Shown here: in pieces, positions 16,202 through 24,600 of the stretch
Layout of the letters: each line of letters starts with the position of its first letter
Position numbering within the stretch: the first letter of the stretch is position 1
DNA from: Microbacterium sp. lyk4-40-TSB-66
GTDB taxonomy: Bacteria; Actinomycetota; Actinomycetes; Actinomycetales; Microbacteriaceae
NCBI RefSeq assembly: GCF_030209475.1
Contig: NZ_JARVRW010000001.1
Span: 124,001 to 188,000, forward strand
DNA length: 64,000 nucleotides
Direction of reading: 5' to 3'
Position numbers and translations under genes: made by a program
The notes under the pieces: model-generated
The model's database searches: none
What the model was told of the DNA's origin: nothing
Seen by the model: only the letters and a program-made list of their open reading frames with translations

Positions 16202-17584
16202 ATGTCTCGCTCGCAACCGCCGGGATTCACGCCCACCGGCACCATCTCCACTTCCACGGACCGCCGCCGCGTGGTCTTCGCCACCGTTGTCGGCACCACC
16301 GTCGAGTGGTACGACTTCTTCCTCTACGCCTCGGCCGCGGGGCTGGTGTTCGGGCAGCTGTTCTTCGCACCCGCCGGTCCCGGCATCGCGCAGATCCTGT
16401 CGTTCCTCACGGTGGGGCTGAGCTTCCTGTTCCGCCCCCTCGGTGCCTTCCTCGCCGGCCACCTGGGCGACAAGTACGGCCGCCGGGTCGTCCTGATGCT
16501 GACGCTCATCCTCATGGGAGCCTCGACCACCCTCATCGGCGTGCTGCCGACGTACGACGTCATCGGCGTCGCCGCCCCCGCGCTGTTGATCCTGCTGCGC
16601 GTCATGCAGGGCATCTCGGCCGGCGGCGAGTGGGGCGGCGCGGTGCTCATGGCCGTCGAGCACGCCCCCAAGGCCAAGCGCAGCCTGTTCGGCGCGTCGC
16701 CGCAGCTCGGCGTGCCCCTCGGCCTGCTGCTCGCCAGCGGCATGCTCGCCCTCATGGCCCTCATCGCCCCCGGCGACGCCTTCCTCGCGTGGGGCTGGCG
16801 CGTGCCGTTCCTGCTGTCGTTCGTGCTCATCCTCGTCGGCTACTACGTGCGCCGGAAGGTCGAGGAGAGCCCGGTGTTCGTCGAGATCGCCGAGCGCAAG
16901 GAGCAGACCCGGATGCCGATCGTGCAGCTGTTCCGCAAGCACGCGCTGCTCGTGATCATCGCCGCATTCGTGTTCGCCGGCAACAACGCCGTGGGCTACA
17001 TGACCACCGGTGGCTACATCCAGCGCTACGCGACCAACCCCGACGGCCCGCTGGGTCTCGCCACGGCCGACGTGCTCGGCGCGGTGACCCTCTCGGCGGT
17101 GTCCTGGTTCGCCTTCACTTGGATCGGCGGGTGGCTCGGCGACAAGATCGGGCGCCGCAACACGTACATCATCGGCTGGATCGCGATGCTCGTGGCGATC
17201 TTGGCGCTGTTCCCGCTGGTCAACTCCGGCAGCCTCGCGCTGCTCACGCTCGGCCTGATGCTGTTGACGGTCGGGCTCGGCCTGACCTACGGCCCGCAGG
17301 CGGCGCTGTACGCCGAGCTGTTCCCGGCATCCATCCGCTTCTCCGGCGTCTCGATCTCGTACGCCATCGGTGCGATCTGCGGTGGGGCGTTCGCCCCGAC
17401 GATCGCGACGGCGCTGGTGGATGCCACGGGCACGACCGTGTCGGTGACGGTGTACCTCGCGATCATGGCGGTGCTCGGGCTCGTCGCGACCCTGCTGCTT
17501 CGCGACCGCAGCGGCATCCCCCTCGGTCCCGACCACGAGGCCGAGCAGGAGGTCAGCCCGATCCGCGGACTGTCGCGGGTCTGA
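16202..17584 (+). CDS. MHS-family (MFS) transporter, probable hydroxyphenylacetate permease
   Basis: 460 residues, about 12 transmembrane helices. Signatures of the metabolite:H+ symporter branch are VVGTTVEWYDFFLYA near the N-terminus, the loop LGDKYGRRVVL after helix 2, GISAGGEWGGAVL, and LFPASIRFSGVSISY in the second half. Divergent from, and sharing an operator with, the homoprotocatechuate operon, so uptake of hydroxyphenylacetate-type acids is inferred. ATG 16202 with AAGGAG upstream. A second MHS protein lies at 40519. Confidence 0.88.
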   Translation: MSRSQPPGFTPTGTISTSTDRRRVVFATVVGTTVEWYDFFLYASAAGLVFGQLFFAPAGPGIAQILSFLTVGLSFLFRPLGAFLAGHLGDKYGRRVVLMLTLILMGASTTLIGVLPTYDVIGVAAPALLILLRVMQGISAGGEWGGAVLMAVEHAPKAKRSLFGASPQLGVPLGLLLASGMLALMALIAPGDAFLAWGWRVPFLLSFVLILVGYYVRRKVEESPVFVEIAERKEQTRMPIVQLFRKHALLVIIAAFVFAGNNAVGYMTTGGYIQRYATNPDGPLGLATADVLGAVTLSAVSWFAFTWIGGWLGDKIGRRNTYIIGWIAMLVAILALFPLVNSGSLALLTLGLMLLTVGLGLTYGPQAALYAELFPASIRFSGVSISYAIGAICGGAFAPTIATALVDATGTTVSVTVYLAIMAVLGLVATLLLRDRSGIPLGPDHEAEQEVSPIRGLSRV

Positions 17585-17598
17585 CGGCTGCGTCCGGT

Positions 17599-17628
17599 GG
17601 CCCCGTCGCGCTTCGGCGTGGCGGGGCC
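17599..17628. terminator. Hairpin between convergent transporter and DsbA genes
   Basis: GGCCCCG and CGGGGCC arms enclose an inner GCGCTTCGGCGT stem-loop with a TTCG tetraloop, 15 bp after the transporter stop. Probably bidirectional. Confidence 0.7.
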
Positions 17629-17693
17629 GTCGGCGTGTGCGGGGCGGCTCTGTGCGCGGCGCGGTACCCGACGGCCGGGCGCCCGTGCCGAAC

Positions 17694-18338
17694 CTAGCGC
17701 TCCAGGGCGGCTTCGATGGCTGTTTCGAGGTCGTTCCAACGCTCGATGACGAGTGGCCGACCATCGACGAAGAACGTGGGGGTACTGCGGACACCCAGAG
17801 CGCGTCCCTCCGCGAAGTCGGCCTGCACGCGTCGTCCTGTGTCAGGGTCGGCGACAGCGGCGTCGTACGCCGTCATGTCGAGACCGAGGTCGACGGCGTA
17901 CTCGCGGAACAGATCGGCGCGGGACTCCTGCGCCTCACCCCACTCGGACTGGGTGTCGAAGAGGCGGTGGTACATGTCCTCGAAGCGGCCCTGCCGCGCC
18001 GCCGCTTCGGCGGCGAGGGCGGACGTCGTGGAGTTGGCGTGGCCGGGGAGCGGGAAGTAGCGGACGACGTAGGTGATCTGTCCCGCGTACTTCTGCCGCA
18101 CGTCTTCCACGACGGGGTAGTAGGCGCCGCACGCCTCGCACTCGAAGTCGAGGAACTCCACGACGGTGACGGCGTCCGCGCCCGCGTCGTCGAGGACATG
18201 GGAGTCGGCTCGCACCACGGCGGCGGCCGCCGGGTCGGGAGCCTGTGCGCGGGTGACCAGGAAGGCGACGAGGCCGACGGCGACGACGACGGCGAGGGCG
18301 GCCAGCGTGATCAGAAGGGGCTTGTTCTGCGTCTTCAC
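17694..18338 (-). CDS. DsbA-like membrane-anchored thioredoxin-fold oxidoreductase
   Basis: 214 residues. One hydrophobic segment at about residues 8-28 anchors or exports the protein. The thioredoxin fold shows the redox motif CEAC in FLDFECEACGAYYP and the cis-proline loop RSTPTFFVDG, with a helical DsbA insertion between. Likely catalyses disulfide exchange in exported proteins. GTG 18338 is selected because it begins a proper TM-anchored protein with AGGA upstream; longer readings run into the metal-transporter gene. It follows the cation diffusion facilitator by 4 bp, so it belongs to the metal-responsive operon. Confidence 0.88.
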   Translation of the reverse strand: MKTQNKPLLITLAALAVVVAVGLVAFLVTRAQAPDPAAAAVVRADSHVLDDAGADAVTVVEFLDFECEACGAYYPVVEDVRQKYAGQITYVVRYFPLPGHANSTTSALAAEAAARQGRFEDMYHRLFDTQSEWGEAQESRADLFREYAVDLGLDMTAYDAAVADPDTGRRVQADFAEGRALGVRSTPTFFVDGRPLVIERWNDLETAIEAALER

Positions 18339-18342
18339 GGTT

Positions 18343-19032
18343 TCAGTCCTCGTGATCGTGCGCGTGATGATGCTCGTCGTCGTGCTCGTCTTCGAGAAGC
18401 ATTCCCACCGACGTCGCGCACGCGTCACCGCGCCACGCCTCGGCACCCTCCCGAACGGCGAACACGGCGATGACGAGTCCGGCGAGGCCGTCGGCCCACC
18501 ACCACCCGAGCAGGCTGTTGAGGACGAGTCCGATGAGCACCGCAGCGGACAGGTATGTGCACAACAGCGTCTGCCGGGAGTCCGCGACAGCGGTGGCCGA
18601 TCCCAGCTCGCGTCCCGCGCGGCGCTCCGCCAGCGACAGGAACGGCATCACGACCACGCTCAGCGCTGTGAGGACGATGCCGATCGTCGAGTGCCGTACC
18701 TCGCCCTGCCCCGCGAGCGCGAACACCGACGTCGCGGTGACGTAGGCGGCGAGGGCGAAGAACGCCACCGCGATGACCCTCAACGTGCCCTTCTCCCACC
18801 GTTCCGGGTCGCGGCGCGTGAACTGCCACGCGACGGCGGCGGCGGAGAGCACCTCGATCGTCGAGTCCAGCCCGAATCCGATGAGCGCTGCCGAGGAGGC
18901 GACGGTACCGGCGGAGATGGCGACGACCGCCTCGATGAGGTTGTACGCGATCGTCGCCGCGACGATCCATCTGATGCGGCGCTGCAGGACGTACCGTCGT
19001 CCGACGACGGGGTGAGCGATGGGGGCGGTCAT
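18343..19032 (-). CDS. Cation diffusion facilitator-like efflux protein
   Basis: 229 residues with about five to six transmembrane helices and a C-terminal tail of alternating Asp/Glu/His (EDEHDDEHHHAHDHED region). Residues GFGLDSTIEVLSAAAVAW and WWADGLAGLVIA match the D-x3-D type metal motifs of the CDF fold. It overlaps the upstream ArsR/CmtR-type gene by ATGA, so metal-controlled export of Zn, Cd or similar is inferred. The cytosolic C-terminal domain usual in CDFs is missing or very short. Confidence 0.83.
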   Translation of the reverse strand: MTAPIAHPVVGRRYVLQRRIRWIVAATIAYNLIEAVVAISAGTVASSAALIGFGLDSTIEVLSAAAVAWQFTRRDPERWEKGTLRVIAVAFFALAAYVTATSVFALAGQGEVRHSTIGIVLTALSVVVMPFLSLAERRAGRELGSATAVADSRQTLLCTYLSAAVLIGLVLNSLLGWWWADGLAGLVIAVFAVREGAEAWRGDACATSVGMLLEDEHDDEHHHAHDHED

Positions 19033-19376
19033 GCGCCGCAGGTGCAGCGTTCCCCCGCGCAGCAGCCGGGTTCGACGTAGAGGACGACCCGCAGCAGTTC
19101 GTCCAGCGCGGGCGCGAGATGCGTGTCGGCGAGGCGATACCGGGTGCGCCGACCCTCGGGTACGGCCTCCACCAGCCCGCACCCCCGCAGACACGCGAGC
19201 TGGTTCGACATGACCTGCCTCGAGACGCCGAGCTCGTCGGCCAGGTCGGAGGGGTAGGCCGGAGCCTGTCGGAGAGCGAGCAGCACCCCCGCGCGAGTCG
19301 TATCGGAGAGCGCGTGCCCCAGGCGGGAGAGTGCCGCGGTGTGCGTCAGTGAGGCCGTGAGCGTCGCGGTGGACAT
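19029..19376 (-). CDS. ArsR/SmtB-family metal sensor resembling CmtR
   Basis: 115 residues, winged-helix repressor. The recognition region reads SRQVMSNQLACLRGCGLVEA; the C-x3-C pair in it and the C-terminal Cys-rich tail (EPGCCAGERCTCGA) mirror the Cys57/Cys61/Cys102 ligand set known for mycobacterial CmtR, a Cd(II)/Pb(II) sensor. ATG 19376 is used rather than the 5-residue longer frame. Its stop overlaps the CDF start. Regulates the efflux operon and itself, by inference. Confidence 0.87.
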   Translation of the reverse strand: MSTATLTASLTHTAALSRLGHALSDTTRAGVLLALRQAPAYPSDLADELGVSRQVMSNQLACLRGCGLVEAVPEGRRTRYRLADTHLAPALDELLRVVLYVEPGCCAGERCTCGA

Positions 19377-19385
19377 GGGGCGATG

Positions 19386-19419
19386 GTACACGTTCTCGTG
19401 AATAAAGCATGTCGTGTAC
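19386..19419. promoter_or_regulatory. Inverted repeat upstream of the CmtR-like operon
   Basis: GTACACG at 19386 and CGTGTAC at 19413 form a 7-bp inverted repeat with a 20-bp AT-richer centre containing GAATAAAGCATG. It starts 10 bp before the regulator start codon, where an ArsR-type autorepressor would bind and the promoter must lie. Confidence 0.5.
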
Positions 19420-19472
19420 TTACGGTCGAAGCGCGAGCGACCTCCCGCGCGTCGCGACCGCGCCGGGTTCGG

Positions 19473-19706
19473 TCATGCGGGCGACCGCCGCGTCAGCAGG
19501 CCGGCCGCGAGAACGACCACGCCCACGACGAAGGCCAACGCCGCGACCCCCATAGCGGCGGCGTCGTGCGGGAGCATCGCGCAGCCCGCGGAGGTGTCCT
19601 CGTAGTCACAGCTTCGCCAGGGCTGGAAGAAGTACAGCACCACCACGGCGCCGCTGATCAGGGCGATCGCGGTGCCCCAGAAGATCAGGCGCGTTCTGGT
19701 CCTCAT
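19473..19706 (-). CDS. Small two-helix membrane protein
   Basis: 77 residues with two hydrophobic segments (about 8-27 and 49-69) flanking a short loop containing two cysteines (RSCDYEDTSAGCAML), which would lie outside the membrane if the basic N-terminus is inside. No family recognised. Stands alone between the metal operon and the flavin oxidase. Confidence 0.6.
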   Translation of the reverse strand: MRTRTRLIFWGTAIALISGAVVVLYFFQPWRSCDYEDTSAGCAMLPHDAAAMGVAALAFVVGVVVLAAGLLTRRSPA

Positions 19707-19783
19707 GGGTCACCACCGTACTGGCGGCAGGCGACGCCGGCGGGTCGGACCGGCGCGAGCGGTCGGCTCCGTGCGTCCGGTCG

Positions 19784-21355
19784 CTAGATCGCCCGCCCCG
19801 GTGTCAGGATGCCGCGCGGATCCAGCGCGGCCTTGATCGCGTGCTGCACGTCGAGGGCGGTGGCATCCAGCTGCCAGGGAAGCTCGTGACGTTTGACCGA
19901 GCCGATGCCGTGCTCGCCCGAGATCGTGCCGCCGAGGGAGAGGGCGAGGCGTGTGATGTCGTCGATCACCCGCTCGGCGGCGGCGTACTCTGCGGGGCTG
20001 TCTCCCGCCTCGACCGTGGGATGCAGGTTGCCGTCTCCGGCGTGAGCGACGATCGCGACACGGCGACCGTGCCGTTCGGCGATCTCGCCGATCCCGTGGA
20101 ATACCGTCGCGAGCTGCGCGACGGGCACGCCGACGTCGCACGACACCCGCAGACCCTGCGCGGTCAACGCGGGGTTGGCGAGACGGCGGGCCTCGAGCAG
20201 GCTGTCGGAGTCGCTGATCTCGGTTTCGCTCGCACCGTGCGCGCGGCAGATCGCGGCGATCTGTTCTGCGGTCTCGGGCGCGGTCAGCCCCACGGTCTGC
20301 CCGACGAGCATCGCGGCGCCAGGGGAAGGCAGGCCGCTCGGGTGGAACGCCTCGATGATCTCGACGCTGCGCGCATCGATGAGTTCGAGTACTTCGGGGG
20401 CGGCGGGGCCCGACACGATCGCCGTGACGGCGCGTCCGGCGTCTTCGATGTCGTCGAAGCTCGCCCGGAAGGTGCGGGGCTGCCCCGGCGGCACGGGCTT
20501 GAGGCGCACGGTCGCCGAGGTGATCACTCCGAGGGTGCCTTCGGAGCCGCAGAACAGGCTCGTGAGGTCGTAGCCGGTGGTGTTCTTGCGGGTACGGCCA
20601 CCGGTGCGCATGACGCGCCCGTCGGCGAGCACCACCTCGAGGGCGGCGACGACATCGGTGGTCACGCCGTGGGCGACGCAGCGCAGACCGCCGGCGTTCG
20701 TGGCGATGTTGCCGCCGATCGTCGACCATGCCGCGCTCGCCGGGTCGGGCGGGAAGAACAGGCCGTGCGCGTGGGCTGCGGCATCCAGGTCGGCCGTGAC
20801 GACGCCCGCCTCGACGTCGGCGAGACGGTTGTCGGCATCGATCGCGACGATGCGGTTCATCGCCTCCAGCGACACCACGAGTCCGCCCGCGTAAGCGACG
20901 GCCCCGCCGGAGAGTCCGGTGCCGGCACCCCGGACGGAGACCCGGATGCCACGGGCGTGCGCCCACGCGAGCGCGGCGGAGACGTCGCCGGTCGAGGTGG
21001 CCCGCACGACCGCGACCGGCAGGCCGTCGGGTTGCGCGCGGGAGCTGTCGACCGCGTAGGCGGCGAGGCTCGCGGGGTCGTCGAGGAGGCGGTCGCCGAG
21101 GGCGGTGCGCAGCTCGTCGAGGGCGTCACTCGGTTCGCCCGCGCCGGTGCGCTGTGCGCCCGGGTCGTCGCCCCGCTCGACCGCGCCGTCGCCCGGCCCG
21201 CCGAGGCCGCAACCCGCGCCGTCGCCTGGCCCGTCGAAGCCGTCGCCCGGCTCGCCCGCGCCGTCGCCCGGCCCGCCGCGGCCGTCGCCCCGCCCGTCGA
21301 GGCCGTCGCCCGGGTCGCCGGGACCTCCCGGGGCGGCCAGTCCGACCGTGCTCAC
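19784..21355 (-). CDS. GlcD-type FAD oxidase with Gly-Asp-rich N-terminal extension
   Basis: 523 residues. From about residue 75 onward this is a normal 2-hydroxyacid oxidase/dehydrogenase: VRGAGTGLSGGAVAYAGG and GGNIATNAGGLRC in the FAD domain, [15 protein letters not shown] and GEHGIGSVKRHELP in the C-terminal domain. The first ~65 residues are low-complexity repeats of the GDG-x-(D/G)-GP type. The GTG at 21355 overlaps the stop of the TPP-enzyme gene (GTGA), supporting translation of this extension. Coupling to a 2-oxoacid-type TPP enzyme suggests the pair handles a 2-hydroxy/2-oxo acid. Confidence 0.85.
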   Translation of the reverse strand: MSTVGLAAPGGPGDPGDGLDGRGDGRGGPGDGAGEPGDGFDGPGDGAGCGLGGPGDGAVERGDDPGAQRTGAGEPSDALDELRTALGDRLLDDPASLAAYAVDSSRAQPDGLPVAVVRATSTGDVSAALAWAHARGIRVSVRGAGTGLSGGAVAYAGGLVVSLEAMNRIVAIDADNRLADVEAGVVTADLDAAAHAHGLFFPPDPASAAWSTIGGNIATNAGGLRCVAHGVTTDVVAALEVVLADGRVMRTGGRTRKNTTGYDLTSLFCGSEGTLGVITSATVRLKPVPPGQPRTFRASFDDIEDAGRAVTAIVSGPAAPEVLELIDARSVEIIEAFHPSGLPSPGAAMLVGQTVGLTAPETAEQIAAICRAHGASETEISDSDSLLEARRLANPALTAQGLRVSCDVGVPVAQLATVFHGIGEIAERHGRRVAIVAHAGDGNLHPTVEAGDSPAEYAAAERVIDDITRLALSLGGTISGEHGIGSVKRHELPWQLDATALDVQHAIKAALDPRGILTPGRAI

Positions 21356-23004
21356 GAGTTCACCTTGATGATCTCGCGCTGGTACGGCGCGATGACGTCG
21401 CCGCTGATGCGCAGGTCGAGCAGCAGGAAGGCGCGGTCCTCCGGGTCGCGCCGCGTCCACTCGGCCAGGGCGTCGAGATCGGCCATCTCGCGCACGACGA
21501 CGCCCTCCGCACCGAAGCCGCGGGCGACGGCGGCGAAGTCGACCTCGGGGATCAGCATCGGCTCGCGGGCGAGGCCCTTCAGGCCGTAGAGGTTGATCTC
21601 GGCGCCGTAGGCGGCGTCGTTCCAGACGACCGCGATGCCGCGGCCCCGTGCCGAGCGCACCGCGCTCTCGAGGTCGGCGATCGCCATGAGTCCGCCGCCG
21701 TCGCCGGTGGTCAGGACGACGGTCGCCTCGGGGCGCGCGGCGATGGCTCCCGCGACCGAGGGGAATCCGAGTCCGATCGACTGGTAGGCGGTTCCGACCA
21801 TCATCACGCGGTCGGGTGAGGCGACCGGCCAGTACATGTTCGACCAGCCGAGGAAGTGTCCGCCGTCGGAGACGACGACGCGGTCCTCGGGCAGCAACTC
21901 CGCGATGCGTGCCGCGGCCGAGCGGGGGTCGAGGCGGCCGTCGGGTGCGAGACCGTCGCCGGGCTCCTGCTCGCGAAGGGGAGCCACCTCCACCCGGTCG
22001 CGCCAGCCGGACGAGACGGCACCGTGCGAAACCAGACGTCGCCCGAGCGCCTCGGCCGCCAATGCGGCATCCGCCCGCACGAATCCGCCCACCTGCGCGT
22101 GCGTGGCGGTGGGGGCGACGTCGATCTGGAAGACCTGCGTGCCCGGGGCGAAGAGCTCACCGAAACGCATCGTGAACTGGTTGAGCCCTGCGCCGAAGAC
22201 GACCGCGACATCGGCCTCGCGCACGAGTTCCATGGCGCCCTCGGCGCCGAAGCCTCCCGTGACGCCGAGGTCGTGGGCGGTGTCAGGGAAGATGCCGCGA
22301 CCGAGGGCGGTGGATGCCGTGATCGCACCCGTCACTTCGGCGAGACGCCCGAGCGCGGCGCCCGCCCCGGCGAGCCACGCGCCGCGGCCGGCGAGCAGGA
22401 ACGGGCGCTCCGCACCGGCGAGGGCGTCGGCGATGCGGTCGAGGGTCGCCTCCGCCGCCGGTCCCCGCGGGGCGAGGGGCGCCGGGAGCGTCACCGTCCC
22501 GGCATCCGTCAACGGGCCCGCCTCGCGGGTCACGACGTCGTAGGGGATGGCCAGCACGACCGGCACGCGGTAGGTCAACGCATGCTCGAGCGCGATGAGG
22601 ACGGTGGCCGTGGCATCCCGATCCCCGACCGTGTACGTGCGCACGCCGACCGCCGAGGCGAGGGCGACCTGGTCGACACCCCACGGTCGGGGGCCCGAGG
22701 TGGGCTCGTCTCCCACGACCAGCAGCAGCGGGATGCGGGCCTGAGCCGCCTCGGCGAGGGCGGTGAGGGTGTTGGTGAAGCCGGCGCCGTACGTCGCGGT
22801 CGCCGCGGCGATACGCCCCGAGGCACGGTAGTGCGCGTCGGCGGCGACGACCCCGCCGGCCTCGTGACGCATCGCGGTGAAGGTGACGTCGGTCTCGCGG
22901 TGCAGCACGTCGAGGAAATGGGCGTTGCCGTTGCCCATCACCCCGAACACGTGGTCGAGGTGGCGGCCGAGGGTGTGGGCGACGTGCGCGGAGACGATGG
23001 GCAT
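21352..23004 (-). CDS. Thiamine-diphosphate-dependent enzyme (acetolactate synthase-like)
   Basis: 550 residues with the three-domain layout of the decarboxylase/acetolactate synthase family. The cofactor-activating Glu is residue 48 in MRHEAGG; the ThDP/Mg motif is TTGDGGGLMAIADLE ending in VVWNDAAYG. The quinone/FAD-type insertion of POX or true ALS is not obvious, and glyoxylate carboligase-like or benzoylformate decarboxylase-like activity cannot be excluded. Coupled by GTGA to the flavin oxidase, so it likely decarboxylates or ligates the 2-oxo acid made there. Start ATG 23004. Confidence 0.82.
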   Translation of the reverse strand: MPIVSAHVAHTLGRHLDHVFGVMGNGNAHFLDVLHRETDVTFTAMRHEAGGVVAADAHYRASGRIAAATATYGAGFTNTLTALAEAAQARIPLLLVVGDEPTSGPRPWGVDQVALASAVGVRTYTVGDRDATATVLIALEHALTYRVPVVLAIPYDVVTREAGPLTDAGTVTLPAPLAPRGPAAEATLDRIADALAGAERPFLLAGRGAWLAGAGAALGRLAEVTGAITASTALGRGIFPDTAHDLGVTGGFGAEGAMELVREADVAVVFGAGLNQFTMRFGELFAPGTQVFQIDVAPTATHAQVGGFVRADAALAAEALGRRLVSHGAVSSGWRDRVEVAPLREQEPGDGLAPDGRLDPRSAAARIAELLPEDRVVVSDGGHFLGWSNMYWPVASPDRVMMVGTAYQSIGLGFPSVAGAIAARPEATVVLTTGDGGGLMAIADLESAVRSARGRGIAVVWNDAAYGAEINLYGLKGLAREPMLIPEVDFAAVARGFGAEGVVVREMADLDALAEWTRRDPEDRAFLLLDLRISGDVIAPYQREIIKVNS

Positions 23005-23101
23005 GCGAAGCCTTTCGCGAAACAGGAACGGGAATGAGCCGTATGTGTCTCGCGCGGTCCTCGCGCTACGTGCCCTTTTTTCGAGCAGCGACGCACGACC
23101 C

Positions 23102-23150
23102 CGTGCGCCTGACGCGAGTGATCATATACGATCCCGCGGTCAGGCGCACG
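23102..23150. terminator. Hairpin enclosing a GntR-like palindrome
   Basis: A 12-bp perfect stem, CGTGCGCCTGAC (23102) with GTCAGGCGCACG (23139), lies 34 bp past the stop of the secreted-protein gene and would terminate it. Its 25-bp loop contains ATCATATACGAT (23121-23132), one mismatch from the hpa operator. The same spot is about 100 bp upstream of the TPP-enzyme start, so it may double as that operon's operator. Confidence 0.6.
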
Positions 23151-23183
23151 GATCGAGCGCGACGGATCGGGTGCGAGCCGCGG

Positions 23184-23690
23184 TCAGTACAGACCTCCGT
23201 ACTGGTACGACGTCCCGGTCGAGAACTTCCACGTCGCCGTCGGCAGGATCGATCCCGTCGAGCTGGTGATCCCCTGGAGGTGCACGGTCAGCTGCGCGTT
23301 CTTCGGGAAGTTCCTCGTGGCGCTGAAGACCCAGGTGTTCTCGCGGCCACCCGAGCCGTAGACGGGGGCCGGGAAGACCGTGCCGCTCATGCGCGCGCCG
23401 CGGTCGTCGGTGACGAAGAACGTCGACGTGCCCACGGCGCCGACGTCGCCGGCGAAGGTGACCTGAACCTGCGTGTTGTAGGCGAGCTTCGCCTTGCTCG
23501 GAGCGGGCGTGATGAACGAAATGCCGGGGAACGGGTTCGCCGCGGTCGGGGGAACCGGAGCCGCCGTGAACGAGAGGGGGAAAGACGCGGGGCGGAACTC
23601 GACGGCCGAGGCCGAGCTCGCGACCCCGCCGAGGCTGAGGGCGAGGGCGGTACAGGCGGCGACGACGACGGCGGGGCGACGGAGGGACAT
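23184..23690 (-). CDS. Secreted protein with bacterial Ig-like domain
   Basis: 168 residues. A signal peptide (basic SLRRP, then a hydrophobic stretch to about residue 29, ASA cleavage site) is followed by about 135 residues of beta-rich sequence. Features such as NTQVQVTFAGDVGAV, ARMSGTVFP and LTVHLQGITSSTGSILP resemble the SbsA/Big_5 Ig-like fold often found in cell-surface proteins. Single gene with its own terminators; binding partner unknown. Confidence 0.72.
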   Translation of the reverse strand: MSLRRPAVVVAACTALALSLGGVASSASAVEFRPASFPLSFTAAPVPPTAANPFPGISFITPAPSKAKLAYNTQVQVTFAGDVGAVGTSTFFVTDDRGARMSGTVFPAPVYGSGGRENTWVFSATRNFPKNAQLTVHLQGITSSTGSILPTATWKFSTGTSYQYGGLY

Positions 23691-23748
23691 ATCGACTGCT
23701 TTCTTCCGGTGACCCGATGTCTTCGGGCTCGCACCAAGATCAGCAGGA

Positions 23749-23767
23749 CCCGCCTCACCGAGGCGGG
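23749..23767. terminator. Short GC-rich hairpin between IclR and secreted-protein genes
   Basis: CCCGCCTC-ACC-GAGGCGGG, an 8-bp perfect stem 32 bp beyond the IclR stop, likely terminates the IclR transcript. Confidence 0.6.
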
Positions 23768-23798
23768 GTTCTGACGGTTCCGTAAGAACTCGCGGGGG

Positions 23799-24503
23799 TC
23801 AGAGCGCCACGCGGATGGCCTCGGCTGCAGCCTCCAGCCGAGCCGCGATCGCGGCGTCGTCGGCATCGACCCTGACGTGCACGGCGGCGACCGCGGCGAG
23901 CTCGCGGCCCTGCACGGCGAGCGGCACCGCGACGGCGCGGAGAGAGGGTACGACCTCGTCGTGGCTCGTCGCCCACCCGCGTTCCCCGGCCGCGACGACC
24001 TCGGCGGCGAGACGCGAGTCGACGTCGTCGGGCCAGCGCCGCAGGGGCAGCTGCGCGAGGATCACGCGCCCCGGAGCCCCCCGGGTGACCGGATGCCGTG
24101 CCCCCGGCCGCTGCGCGACGGCGGTGACCGCGTGGCGGGGCTCGACGCTGGCGAGGGTGACGCACTCGTCGTGGTCGAGCACGACGAGGAAGCAGGTCAT
24201 GCCGAGGTCGTTCGCCGCGGCGGTGAGTTCGGGCAGCGCCTCGGCCTGCAGGTCGGCGGCGACTCCCGCGGCGAGGGCGGCGAGGCCCGTTCCCAGACGC
24301 ACCGCGCCCGCGGCATCCCGGGTCACGAGTCCGTGGTCCTCGAGGGTGCGGAGGAGGCGGTAGGCGACGGAGCGGTGCAGCGCGACCCGGGCGGCCAGCT
24401 CGTCGATGGTCAGCGGGGTGCGTGCCTCAGCGAGTTCCTCGAGCAGGCGGATGCCGCGACTGAGCGTCTGCGAGGCGGGGGAGGCGTCTTGCCGTGCGGG
24501 CAT
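23799..24503 (-). CDS. IclR-family transcriptional regulator
   Basis: 234 residues. Winged helix at about 10-70 (LTIDELAARVALHRSVAYRLLRTLEDHGLV split over two helices), then an effector domain with GARHPVTRGAPGRVILAQ, typical of the IclR ligand pocket. ATG 24503 is chosen; a longer in-frame reading would overlap the operators. Divergent from the flavin hydroxylase across a 97-bp gap containing two GTTC-N7-GAAC sites, so it should control that gene in response to an aromatic acid, as PobR/PcaR-type members do. Confidence 0.88.
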   Translation of the reverse strand: MPARQDASPASQTLSRGIRLLEELAEARTPLTIDELAARVALHRSVAYRLLRTLEDHGLVTRDAAGAVRLGTGLAALAAGVAADLQAEALPELTAAANDLGMTCFLVVLDHDECVTLASVEPRHAVTAVAQRPGARHPVTRGAPGRVILAQLPLRRWPDDVDSRLAAEVVAAGERGWATSHDEVVPSLRAVAVPLAVQGRELAAVAAVHVRVDADDAAIAARLEAAAEAIRVAL

Positions 24504-24521
24504 GGATCGGGCTACTCTCTC

Positions 24522-24556
24522 GTTCGGTAGCAGAACACTGCGTTCGAATATAGAAC
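24522..24556. promoter_or_regulatory. Tandem IclR-type operators
   Basis: Two 15-bp inverted repeats, GTTCGGTAGCAGAAC (24522-24536) and GTTCGAATATAGAAC (24542-24556), are centred exactly 20 bp apart between the divergent IclR and hydroxylase genes. Dual GTTC-N7-GAAC sites two helical turns apart fit binding of an IclR tetramer. The AT-rich second site may overlap a promoter. Confidence 0.75.
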
Positions 24557-24600
24557 GTCGAGTGATCGGCTGCAACCCGACATCGAGGTCAGGAGAAACG

